Of a DNA stretch of 64,000 bases, positions 55,877 through 64,000 are shown piece after piece. The translations under genes were made by a program, and so were the position numbers. Source of the stretch: Arcobacter sp. (lineage in GTDB: Bacteria > Campylobacterota > Campylobacteria > Campylobacterales > Arcobacteraceae); contig PKUJ01000020.1 in NCBI GenBank assembly GCA_002869565.1, forward strand, positions 1 through 64,000, written 5' to 3'. How positions within the stretch are numbered: the first letter of the stretch is position 1; every line of letters starts with the position of its first letter. Under the pieces are notes generated by a model. The model was not told where the DNA came from. It made no database searches and was given only the letters and a program-made list of their open reading frames with translations.

Positions 55877-55910
55877 AAAAGAAAATTATATTTGACTATA
55901 ATTTTCTTTT
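55877..55910. terminator. Perfect 14-bp hairpin in the inter-operon gap
   Basis: AAAAGAAAATTATA and TATAATTTTCTTTT flank TTTGAC. It is AT-only apart from two G-C pairs and could be a weak bidirectional terminator. The 55679-56076 gap otherwise holds the two dyads listed and no gene. Confidence 0.45.
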
Positions 55911-56002
55911 CAAAATCAACTCAAAATAACACAAGAGTGACCATAATATAGTATTTATCAGAATTAACTAAGGTTCCTTTAAAGTAGATATATTTACAAT
56001 AC

Positions 56003-56020
56003 GGTAAATAAAATTTTACC
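56003..56020. promoter_or_regulatory. RGTAAA-N6-TTTACY dyad before the second fdh operon
   Basis: GGTAAATAAAATTTTACC is a perfect dyad in its outer seven bases. It lies 56 bases before ATG 56077. Confidence 0.55.
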
Positions 56021-56076
56021 AAAAATAAATTTATTTAATTTTTTACACATTAGATAGATTTTTAAAGGAAAGTATA

Positions 56077-56847
56077 ATGAAAGATGAAAAAATCAATAAA
56101 GCAAGAGCTTTATATTATGGAATGTTTTCAAGATTTTTAGTTTTTTCAACAGACGCAAAAAGATATTTTGAACTAATTGAAATAATAAATTTACTAAAAG
56201 AAAATCCTTTAGATGATACAACTAAAAATGCCTTCGAAAACTTATCTTCACTTTTGAAATTTGATTCTAATATTAATTTTATGAACGAATTTGATGAAAT
56301 TTTTCACTCTCCTGAAACTATGACTGTTCGAACTACTGCTTCATATTATGATGAAAATATTGAAAGTGGTAAAAAAAGAGTCGAAATGCAAAACTTTTTA
56401 GCAAAAACAAAAATAAGAAGAGATGAAAAAAAATATTAAGATTATGAAGATCATGTAGGATTTATCTTTACAGTATTAAGTGAACTTTGTGAATTAGAAT
56501 CTGTTGGAAATAGTGAATATGTAAAAACTATTCATTGTATTTTTGAACAAATTTTAAATGAATTTGTTGATGAGTTTGCCAAAGAGCTTTTTGAACATGA
56601 AAGTGCAAATATTTATAAAAACGTAGTTGTTATTTTAAAAGCATTTATTGAGTTTGAAAGAATCTATTTAGAAGTTTCAAAACCTTCTTTTTCTATAAAA
56701 ACTCAAAATAAAGAACTTCTAAATGATATATCATTAGAGGAAAAAGAAAGACGTGCAAGAAATAAAGCAATGAAAGCAAATGGACCAAAGAACAATATAA
56801 ATGATTCAAGTGTTCATATAGCTTTTGATGTAGAGAATGACATTTAG
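56077..56847 (+). pseudogene. TorD-family formate dehydrogenase chaperone (copy 2), one in-frame TAA
   Basis: The frame runs 257 codons to TAG 56845-56847 with a single TAA at 56437-56439. Before the stop it reads like the other copies (TTASYYDENIESGKKRVEMQNFLAKTKIRRDE). After it, homology resumes directly in frame (DYEDHVGFIFTVLSELCELE ... EHESANIYKNVVVILKAFIEFE). Copy 1 has Lys and copy 3 Ala at the stop position. If real, a 120-residue truncated chaperone results, and copies 1 or 3 would have to serve FdhA2. Confidence 0.88.
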
Positions 56848-56939
56848 TCATTCTTTATTTTGAGATTTAAGTAAGTCAAAAATATTTGATTTATTTAAGT
56901 CTCAAATACAGGGACTAATAACAATAAAAGGAGACAACT

Positions 56940-57146
56940 ATGCAAAAAAGTAGAAGAGATTTTGCTAAGAAAAGTGCAATAGTTGTAGGAGCAACTGTAG
57001 TGGGTGCCACTGCATTAGCTGCCGCTAATAGTTCTGCTTCTAGTGAAGCGGGTTCAAATGGAGTTGTTATAGGTAATTCAACTAAAAAAGAAATTACTTA
57101 TAAAAAAACAAAGGCTTGGGAAGATTATTATAAACAAGCTTTGTAA
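56940..57146 (+). CDS. Small twin-arginine protein of the formate dehydrogenase operon (copy 2)
   Basis: This 68-residue protein has a Tat signal (SRRDFAKKSAIVVGATVVGA) and the tail GVVIGNSTKKEITYKKTKAWEDYY, which matches copy 1 at 51102. AAAGGAG precedes ATG 56940. It lies 93 bases after the broken chaperone and 21 bases before fdhA2. Confidence 0.87.
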   Translation: MQKSRRDFAKKSAIVVGATVVGATALAAANSSASSEAGSNGVVIGNSTKKEITYKKTKAWEDYYKQAL

Positions 57147-57167
57147 AAAATGTTAAAGGAATTTTAT

Positions 57168-59999
57168 ATGTCAAAAAATACATATGAAGCACTGAAAGCA
57201 AAAATCGGTAGAAGATCATTTTTAAAAATGGCTGCTGTCGCTACTGCTGCTGGTGCAACAAGTATTTTGGCAAATGATGGAGTAACTAGACCTGCAACTG
57301 ATGAGGAAATTAAAAATCCTTTTCCTGGTTCCACAAAAGTTAAAACTATCTGTAATGCATGTTCTGTTGGATGTGGGATTATAGCTGAAGTACAAAATGG
57401 TGTTTGGGTAAGACAAGAAGTAGCACAAGATCATCCAATTTCTCTTGGTGGTCATTGTTGTAAAGGTGCTGATATGATTGATATGGTTAGGTCTGAGGTT
57501 AGACTTAAGCATCCAATGGTAAAAGAGGGTGGAAAATGGAAAAGATTATCTTGGGACGATGCTTTAGATAGAATCGCAAACAAGTTAGCTAATATGCATA
57601 AAACAGCGGGTCCAGATTCTGCAATGTTTTTAGGATCAGCAAAAATGAGTACAGAGCAAGCTTACTATTTTAGAAAGTTTGCAGCAATGTATGGGACAAA
57701 TAATATAGATCATCAAGCTAGAATTTGACATAGTGCTACAGTCGCCGGGGTGGCGAATACATGGGGTTACGGTGCTATGACAAACTCACTTGGAGATATC
57801 CAAAACGCAAAAGCTATTATTATTTTCGGAGCAAATCCTGCGGTAAATCACCCAGTTGGTTTCGGACATTTTTTAAAAGCAAAAGAGAGAAATAACGCAA
57901 AAATTATTGTTATTGATCCTGTATTTACAAAAACTGCTGCAAAAGCAGATTATTATTGCAGAATTAGACCTGGAACAGATATTCCATTTATGTATGGAAT
58001 GTTACATCTTATTTTCAAAAATGGTTGGCATGATGAAAAATTTATTGCTGATAGAGTTTATGGAATGGAAGATATTATGGAAGAAGCTAAAAAGTGGAAT
58101 CCTGAAAAAGTTTCAGATGTTACTGGTGTACCAGTAGATAAATTAATTCAAATTACAAAAGTATATGCTGAATCTACTCCTGGAACACTGATTTGGGCAA
58201 TGGGATTAACTCAACATACAGTTGGTTCATCTAATACTAGACTTGCACCAATTTTACAATTATCTCTTGGAAATATGGGTGAAGAAGGTGGTGGAACAAA
58301 CATTTTAAGAGGACATGATAATGTACAAGGGGCAACAGATATGTGTTGTTTATCTCATACATTACCAGGTTATTATGGTTTAAGTGATGGTTCATGGAAA
58401 TATTTTGCAAGTTCATGGGGTGTTGATTACAACTGGTTGAAAGGTCGTTTCAAAGCTAAAGAATGGATGAATAAAAAAGGGTTTACTCTGTCTCGTTGGT
58501 GGGCTGGAGTTCTTGATGGAAAAAATGGTAACGATAAAATTTCTAATGGAGGAACTAACTTAAAAGCTCTTTTTGTAATGGGTAATGGTATTACTTCAAT
58601 TGCACAACAAGCAAAAGTTAAAGAAGGTCTAGATAATTTAGAAATGTTAGTTCTTTGTGATCCTTTTGTAAATGAAGCAGCTATTTTAACTGATAAACAA
58701 GACGATGTATTTATTTTACCTGCAGCAACGCAATTTGAAACAAGTGGTTCTGTAACAGCTACAAATAGATCTGTACAATGGAGAACTAAAGTTGTTGAGC
58801 CAATGTATGAGTCAAAAACAGACCATGAAGTAATGTTTGAATTAGCAAAAAGATTAGGCTTTTATGAGCAATATACAGCTGGAATGAAAGTTAAAGAGAA
58901 TAAAAAAGATTTCAAATGGCCAGAAGATGCTACTGATGAGATTGCAAGAATTATTAAGACTATTGGTCTTACTGGATGGACTGCAAAAAGAATTAAAAAG
59001 CATACTAAAAACTGGCATATGTTTGACCAAATATCTGGACGTGGATATGGTGAAATGAAAGGTGAATATTATGGATTACCTTGGCCTGTATGGACAGAAA
59101 CTCATGGTGGAAGCCCGATTCTTTATAACATTAATAGAAGTGTAACAGATGGAGGAATGGGATTTAGAAATAGATTTGGTTTAGAACATGATGGTGTATC
59201 TCAATTAGCAGGAGAGGGAAGTGCTCCTAAATTATCTTCTAATAAAGATGGATATCCTGAAATTACAAGAGATAATATTGAAGCAGTTCTTGGAATAACT
59301 TTGACAGAAGAAGAAAAATCAAAAATTGGTAAAAACTGGAAAGTAGATACCTCTAATATTATTGCCCAAAAATGTATGGAAAGAGGAATCGCACCTTATG
59401 GAAATGCAAGAGCTAGAGCAAAAGTTTGGACTTTTCCTGATCAAATTCCAATGCATAGAGAACCACTTCATTCTCCAAGACAAGATTTAGTTAAAAAATA
59501 CCCAACTTATGAAGATAAGGGTAATCATTATAGAGTTGATACTTTATATAAAACTAAACAAAATGAAAAAGATTGGTCAAAAGAGTTCCCTGTTAACTTA
59601 GTTACAGGAAGACTAGTAAATATGAATGGTGCTGGAATGGAAAATAGAGCAAGTAAATATCTTGCTGCTTTAACTCCTGATATGTTCTGTGATATTAATC
59701 CAGATTTAGCAGGAAGACATGGCATTAGAGATGGGGCAATGATGTGGATTCATTCTCCTGAAGGTACAAAGATTAAAGTCAAAGCAAAATATTCTCATAG
59801 TGTTACAGAAGATAGAATTTTCTTACCATTTCACTTTGCTGGTGTTTTTCAAGGTGAAGATTTATCGCACAAATATCCTAAGGGAACTAAACCTTATGCA
59901 GTAGGTGAAAGTGCAAATACAGTTACTAACTACGGTTACGACATCATCACTCAGATTCCTGAGACAAAAGGTGGATTATGTCGAATCGAATTAGCGTAA
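57168..59999 (+). CDS. fdhA: Formate dehydrogenase large subunit, selenocysteine-containing (copy 2)
   Basis: This 943-residue protein is a full paralogue of copy 1. It has a Tat signal (GRRSFLKMAAVATAAGA), the [4Fe-4S] site ICNACSVGCGIIAEV...HCCKG, in-frame TGA 57726-57728 for Sec187 (ARI-Sec-HSATVAGVANTWGYG), and pterin segments (GNMGEEGGGTNILRGHDNVQG). ATG 57168 is preferred because AAAGGA lies 8 bases before it; ATG 57150 would add six residues. The two copies differ at many positions, so they are older duplicates than the fdhC pair suggests. Activity may depend on FdhB1, because fdhB2 is interrupted. Confidence 0.94.
57726..57764 (+). promoter_or_regulatory. Sec codon and SECIS-like hairpin in fdhA copy 2
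   Basis: The TCGCC/GGCGA stem is the same as in copy 1, at the same distance from TGA, but the loop reads GGGGT instead of GGTGT. The loop base at position three has changed from T to G. Confidence 0.78.
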
Positions 60000-60009
60000 G
60001 AGGTGTATT

Positions 60010-60621
60010 ATGAGTAATAGTGAAAATGCTAGATTAAAATTTTATTGTGACGAACACAGATGTATATCTTGTGATGGTTGTTCTGTGGCTTGTGCTGAAG
60101 CACATGAATTACCAGCATGAATTAACAGAAGAAAAGTGATTACATTAAATGAAGGTATTGAAGATTTAGAATACTCTTTATCAATTGCATGTATGCACTG
60201 TACTGATGCTCCTTGTGAAGAGGTTTGTCCAGTTGATTGTTTTTATATAAGAGAAGATGGAATAGTTTTACATGATAAAGATAAATGTATAGGTTGTGCA
60301 TATTGTTTATATGCTTGTCCTTTTGGTGCACCACAATTTCCACAAGATGGAGCTTTTGGTACAAAAGGAGCAATGGACAAATGTACAATGTGTGCAGGTG
60401 GACCACTTGAAACAAATAGTCACGAAGAAAGAGAATTGTATGGACAAAATAGAATCTCTGAGGGAAAAGTTCCTGTTTGTGCTGCAATGTGTTCCACAAA
60501 AGCTTTACTTGTTGGTGACTCAATGGAAATATCTAATATTTACAGAAAAAGAGTGCTCTCGGCAGGACACGGTGCAAAAACTCAACCTTATGGTTGGAGT
60601 ACAGCATACGGAGATAAATAA
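60010..60621 (+). pseudogene. fdhB: Formate dehydrogenase iron-sulfur subunit (copy 2), one in-frame TGA
   Basis: The 204-codon frame matches copy 1 throughout but has TGA at 60118-60120 where copy 1 has Gly (HELPA-stop-INRRK against HELPAGINRRK). There is no Cys at this position in the paralogue and no hairpin follows, so it is a nonsense change (GGA to TGA) rather than a Sec codon. The first cluster motif differs from copy 1 (CISCDGCSVAC); the others are kept. A GTG at 60136 could restart translation without the first cluster. Confidence 0.88.
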
Positions 60622-60630
60622 GGTATTAAG

Positions 60631-61530
60631 ATGAAAAATAAATATATAGTTCTTTCCATCCTAGTATTGTCAACATTAGCCTTTGGTGCTAATGCTGATA
60701 GTGCAATTTGGGGGAAAGAATTAATACCGAATATTTTAGGTTATGACAAAGAAGGTTCTTTACATTTAGGGTATCTTTTTACACTTTTACAAGGTACATA
60801 CTTTAAACCTGTATTCTTAGGAGTATTGTTAGGTGTACCTGCTGTATTTTTTATCCATTATATGATTATAGGACCAATGATTTTTTCTCATGATAGAAAA
60901 AAGATATATGTATTTACACTTTTTAATAGAATTATACATGCAATAGCAGGAATAGCTTTTATGTTACTTATTCCAACAGGATTAGTAATGATGTTTGGTA
61001 CTACTTTTGGTGGAGGAGAATTTGTTAGAGCTTGTAAAGAGATACATGCAATATCAACACTACTATTTATAGTTAGTATCTTCCCTATGTTTACTATGTG
61101 GGTAAGATGGATGTTTGTACACTGGGATGATTTTAAATGGTTAATGATTGTTGGTGGATATTTAAATAAAAATAAAAAGCCAGTTCCTGCAGGAAAATTT
61201 AATGCAGGACAAAAAATGTGGTTTTGGTTAGCTACTTTAGGTGGTATTGTAATGATAGGTACTGGTGCAGTTATGTATTTTCAAGATTTTAAACTTGGAA
61301 TATTAGTTGAATATGGTATTTCTCAAATAGACTTCTTAAGAGCAAGTGCACTTGTGCATAATATTTTAGGTATGGCTGTTTTAGCTCTATTTATGACACA
61401 TGTATATATGTCTGTATTTGCAATTAAAGGCGCAATTCATTCAATTATCACTGGATATAAAGAAGAAGAAGAAGTTGAAATACTTCACAGCTCTTTTTAC
61501 AAAAAACTTAAAAAACAAAATAAAATTTAA
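60631..61530 (+). CDS. fdhC: Formate dehydrogenase cytochrome b subunit (copy 2)
   Basis: This 299-residue protein differs from copy 1 only at residues 6-10 (IVLSI), residue 49 region (YLFTLL), and a cluster around residues 218-240 (VMYFQDFKLGILVEYG ... RASALVHN). The remaining sequence, including all candidate haem histidines, is identical. High DNA identity continues through the stop and terminator, suggesting recent gene conversion. Confidence 0.93.
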   Translation: MKNKYIVLSILVLSTLAFGANADSAIWGKELIPNILGYDKEGSLHLGYLFTLLQGTYFKPVFLGVLLGVPAVFFIHYMIIGPMIFSHDRKKIYVFTLFNRIIHAIAGIAFMLLIPTGLVMMFGTTFGGGEFVRACKEIHAISTLLFIVSIFPMFTMWVRWMFVHWDDFKWLMIVGGYLNKNKKPVPAGKFNAGQKMWFWLATLGGIVMIGTGAVMYFQDFKLGILVEYGISQIDFLRASALVHNILGMAVLALFMTHVYMSVFAIKGAIHSIITGYKEEEEVEILHSSFYKKLKKQNKI

Positions 61531-61559
61531 AACTTTCTCCTTCGGGAGAGAGTTTTTTT
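61530..61559 (+). terminator. UUCG-loop intrinsic terminator after fdhC copy 2
   Basis: The stem and TTCG loop are the same as at 55677, followed by seven T residues. Confidence 0.92.
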
Positions 61560-61626
61560 AAACTTAATTCACACTTAATAATAAACTTATACTAAAACTT
61601 AATTTTTATAATTAAAGTGTTCTTAA

Positions 61627-61645
61627 ATATGCATTTTTAGCATAT
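61627..61645. promoter_or_regulatory. ATATGC-N7-GCATAT dyad before the third fdh unit
   Basis: ATATGCATTTTTAGCATAT keeps both half-sites and the 19-base length of the elements at 50952 and 51009, with a different spacer. It lies 114 bases before ATG 61760. Confidence 0.5.
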
Positions 61646-61727
61646 TTATAAATACACAGCTAATTTTAATAATTAGCTTCAAAAGTTATAATTTAAGATA
61701 TAATTAAGTTTAATACAATTAGAATAA

Positions 61728-61745
61728 GGTCAAATATATTTTACC
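61728..61745. promoter_or_regulatory. RGTAAA-N6-TTTACY-like dyad before the third fdh unit
   Basis: GGTCAAATATATTTTACC has one mismatch in the left half-site. It ends 14 bases before ATG 61760, almost the same spacing as the 48487 element before its paralogue. Confidence 0.45.
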
Positions 61746-61759
61746 AAAAGGTATAGATT

Positions 61760-63451
61760 ATGCAGGAATTTATATATTATAACCCAAAAGGAATTGAATT
61801 TCCTTTGTCTCAAAGTATTTTAGTCACAGATAAATTACTCGAAGAATCTGATTATGTTGTATCAAATACAAAAGATATCAAAGCAGAAATAATTGCAGAT
61901 GAAATAGATTTTTATATTAATAATTCAAAAGACTCTTTATCTTCTAAAATCAAAAATGTAGAAAAATTATATGAACTAAATGCCACAAGATTTGATTTAG
62001 CACAAGATATTGTTTTTTCACAAAACATTTCAAATAAAGTTTTATTAATTTGTGATAAAGAACAAAAAACAGAAATATTAAAATTAATTGATTCTAAAGA
62101 ATTTGATTTATTTAGTGTTAATGAAGATATTATAAAAAATGTTGAAGGTCATATAGGAAATTTAACAGTTACTGTTGATGATGAAGGTAAAGATGTTGAA
62201 TTAAAAGTTGATCAAATTATTTGGTTTGATGAAAAAGAATTAGGAATGAAACAAAGTGGTTGTTTTGATCCATTAAAAAGCTCAGTTGATGATGTCTTAT
62301 CACAAATTAGAGCAAATATCACAAATTTTGAATATAAGAAATTTACTACATATGATAAAACAATTTGTCAATATCACGAAAGAAGAGAAGAAATTTGTGG
62401 TAAATGTGCTGAAGTATGTCCTACAGTTGCAATTGTAAAAAATGATGAAGAAAAACATTTAGAATTTTCACAAATAGATTGTCATGGTTGTGGTGGTTGT
62501 GTTTCAGTTTGTCCTAGTGGGGCAATTGATTATGCTCCTGCAAATAAAGAAGCTATGTTTGAAATGAGTAAATTTTATAGAGAGCAAATACCTTTAATTA
62601 TTCCAGAGAAAATGAATGTTTCTGAAATAGCTATAGAATTGAAAGAAAATGTTTTACCTCTTAAAATAGAAGGTGAAAAATATTTACATGAAGGTACTTT
62701 ATTAACTCTTTTACAAGAATCAGGTTCTCAAGTTGTTTTTTATACTGACTTCTTATCAAAAGGAACAAAAGATTCAATATCAATATTAAACCAAGTTTAT
62801 CAAGCTAAATATAAAAAAGATGCAGTTTTATTAGCTATGAATGAAGATGAACTAAAAGATGCTTTAGAAGAAGTAGATTTTATTGAGGGGTCACGATATT
62901 TAGTAAATCAAGATGATACAAGAAAAAGAGAAGTTTTTGCAATTAGATTATCTCATATTGTTGGAAATGATGATTTAGGAACTGTTACAACAGGAGAGCA
63001 TGTTCATTATGCAAAAGTAAATGTAAATGAGTCAAATTGTACTTTATGTTTATCTTGTGTTGGTGCTTGTAATGTAAATGCACTTATTGCTGATACTAGC
63101 GATAATACTTTAAGATTAAATCCTTCATTATGCACATCATGTGGTTATTGTGAAGTATCTTGTCCTGAAAAAGATTGTTTAACAATTGAAAGGGATGTAA
63201 TTCATTTAAATCCAACTTGGTTCAAAGAAGAAATCTTGGCACAAGATACATTATTCGCCTGTGTAGAATGTGGGAAAGAGTTTGCAACTACAAAAGCAAT
63301 TGAAAAAATAGCTTCAATAATGGCTCCATTGTTTAAATCAGATCCAATAAAAGAGAGAACTTTATATTGTTGTGAAGATTGTAAACCAAAAATCATGATG
63401 GAAAGTTATATGAAGAATAGAGATAATTATAATAATGCAGTAGGAGTTTAA
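61760..63451 (+). CDS. Multi-cluster 4Fe-4S protein of the formate dehydrogenase operon (second copy)
   Basis: This 563-residue protein is a close paralogue of the 48518 product, with the same four ferredoxin motifs (CGKCAEVCPTVA, CHGCGGCVSVCPSGA, CTLCLSCVGACNVNA, CTSCGYCEVSCPE) and terminal CVECGKEFAT and CCEDCKPK pairs. It opens a third fdh-type unit and is followed after 1 base by a chaperone gene, as in copy 1. The second fdh operon lacks this gene. AAAAGG precedes the start. Confidence 0.87.
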   Translation: MQEFIYYNPKGIEFPLSQSILVTDKLLEESDYVVSNTKDIKAEIIADEIDFYINNSKDSLSSKIKNVEKLYELNATRFDLAQDIVFSQNISNKVLLICDKEQKTEILKLIDSKEFDLFSVNEDIIKNVEGHIGNLTVTVDDEGKDVELKVDQIIWFDEKELGMKQSGCFDPLKSSVDDVLSQIRANITNFEYKKFTTYDKTICQYHERREEICGKCAEVCPTVAIVKNDEEKHLEFSQIDCHGCGGCVSVCPSGAIDYAPANKEAMFEMSKFYREQIPLIIPEKMNVSEIAIELKENVLPLKIEGEKYLHEGTLLTLLQESGSQVVFYTDFLSKGTKDSISILNQVYQAKYKKDAVLLAMNEDELKDALEEVDFIEGSRYLVNQDDTRKREVFAIRLSHIVGNDDLGTVTTGEHVHYAKVNVNESNCTLCLSCVGACNVNALIADTSDNTLRLNPSLCTSCGYCEVSCPEKDCLTIERDVIHLNPTWFKEEILAQDTLFACVECGKEFATTKAIEKIASIMAPLFKSDPIKERTLYCCEDCKPKIMMESYMKNRDNYNNAVGV

Positions 63452-63452
63452 A

Positions 63453-64000
63453 ATGCAAGATCAATCACTTATGAAAGCAAGATCAATTTATTACAACCTT
63501 TTTTCTAAGTTTTTTGTTTATTCAAAAGATGTAACTGTTTATTTTGAGTTAATTAATATTTTAAAATTATTAGAAAAAAATCCTTTAGATGTTACAACAG
63601 GAGAAGCAGTAAGTAGAATTCTTTCTAAGCTTGATAGTTCATCAAATGTTGCTCTAGTACAAGAATATGATGATATTTTCCATAATCCAGAAACTAAAAA
63701 TATTAGAACAACAGCTTCATATTATGATGAAGGTGTTGAATCAGGTAAAAAAAGAGTTGAAATGCTCCAATTTTTAGCAAAAACTAAAATTAGAAGAAAT
63801 GAATCAGAATTTGCAGAATATGAAGATAGTATAGGATTTATATTAACTCTGATGGCTGAACTAAATGAATTAATAGTAAATGGTGAAGAAGAGTATAAAA
63901 ATACACAACACTGCATTTTTGAAGAAATTTTAAATGATTTTATAGAAGATTTTGCAAAAGATGTTTATGAGCATGAATGCGCAGATATCTTTAAAGATGT
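63453..64000 (+). CDS. TorD-family formate dehydrogenase chaperone (copy 3, cut by window end)
   Basis: The frame is open from ATG 63453 to the window end (182 codons seen). It reads like the other chaperones (TTASYYDEGVESGKKRVEMLQFLAKTKIRRNESEF ... EHECADIFKDV), and is closer to copy 2 than copy 1. It keeps sense codons where copy 2 has its stop. GGAGTTTAAA precedes the start. More fdh genes probably follow outside the window. Confidence 0.9.
   Translation, partial: MQDQSLMKARSIYYNLFSKFFVYSKDVTVYFELINILKLLEKNPLDVTTGEAVSRILSKLDSSSNVALVQEYDDIFHNPETKNIRTTASYYDEGVESGKKRVEMLQFLAKTKIRRNESEFAEYEDSIGFILTLMAELNELIVNGEEEYKNTQHCIFEEILNDFIEDFAKDVYEHECADIFKD

Noticed and set aside
60118-60120. TGA in fdhB copy 2 as a third selenocysteine codon
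   Set aside because: The paralogue has Gly here, not Cys or Sec, and no SECIS-like hairpin follows, unlike both fdhA sites.

Overview
The window is an AT-rich chromosomal segment from a member of the Campylobacterota, most likely Arcobacteraceae. Low GC, BioV, the aroB-mscS-mtaB-ftsH-like gene order (which I recall from Helicobacter), VF530 and DUF6172 proteins, NIAHQWRQPL-type histidine kinases and selenocysteine-containing FdhA all point that way. No rRNA genes and no CRISPR array were seen; the only tRNA is tRNA-Sec.

Layout. 0-8.8 kb: mixed housekeeping genes and two histidine kinases, one broken by an in-frame stop. 8.9-13.6 kb: a PotABCD-type ABC importer with a glycerophosphodiester phosphodiesterase. 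13.7-25.1 kb: conserved core genes (DEAD helicase, aroB, MscS channel, mtaB, FtsH-like ATPase, bioV, mogA, DASS transporter), with a six-unit, 11-bp phased TGTA array before the transporter. 25.1-34.2 kb: the selenium locus. It holds selB, selA, tRNA-Sec, an inserted AbiE-type toxin-antitoxin pair, selD, a double-cubane-cluster reductase with its activase, and a YedF/DsrE-like protein. 34.4-36.2 kb: a Tat-exported transglutaminase-like protein with MerT/MerP-like proteins. 36.2-43.2 kb: an accessory island that looks like a decayed integron. It has two large minus-strand membrane/coiled-coil cassette genes, attC-like elements 3' of each, and an IntI-like fragment pointing the other way, followed by hipBA and a Panacea protein. 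43.3-48.4 kb: a CDF metal exporter, an HPP protein, and a binding protein-histidine kinase-response regulator operon. 48.5-64 kb: tandem formate dehydrogenase operons. Copy 1 is intact. Copy 2 has stops in its chaperone and in fdhB. A third begins at 61.76 kb and leaves the window.

How it fits together. MogA supplies molybdopterin chemistry, and SelABD plus tRNA-Sec supply selenocysteine. The two FdhA proteins use both, with Sec at residue 187 encoded by TGA followed by a short SECIS-like hairpin. An 18-bp dyad, RGTAAA-N6-TTTACY, recurs over the selA start, between selD and the reductase operon, before the transglutaminase operon, and before the fdh units. It suggests one regulator linking selenium and formate genes. 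A second dyad (ATATGC-N7-GCATAT) is confined to the fdh locus. A third (AACCTAA-N3-TTAGGTT) links the reductase and transglutaminase-MerTP operons.

Oddities: SelD has Leu at the catalytic Cys/Sec position, and four otherwise intact reading frames carry exactly one in-frame stop each. All five could come from single G-to-T changes, either real or from the assembly. All function calls come from reading the sequence and remembered family motifs; no searches were run.
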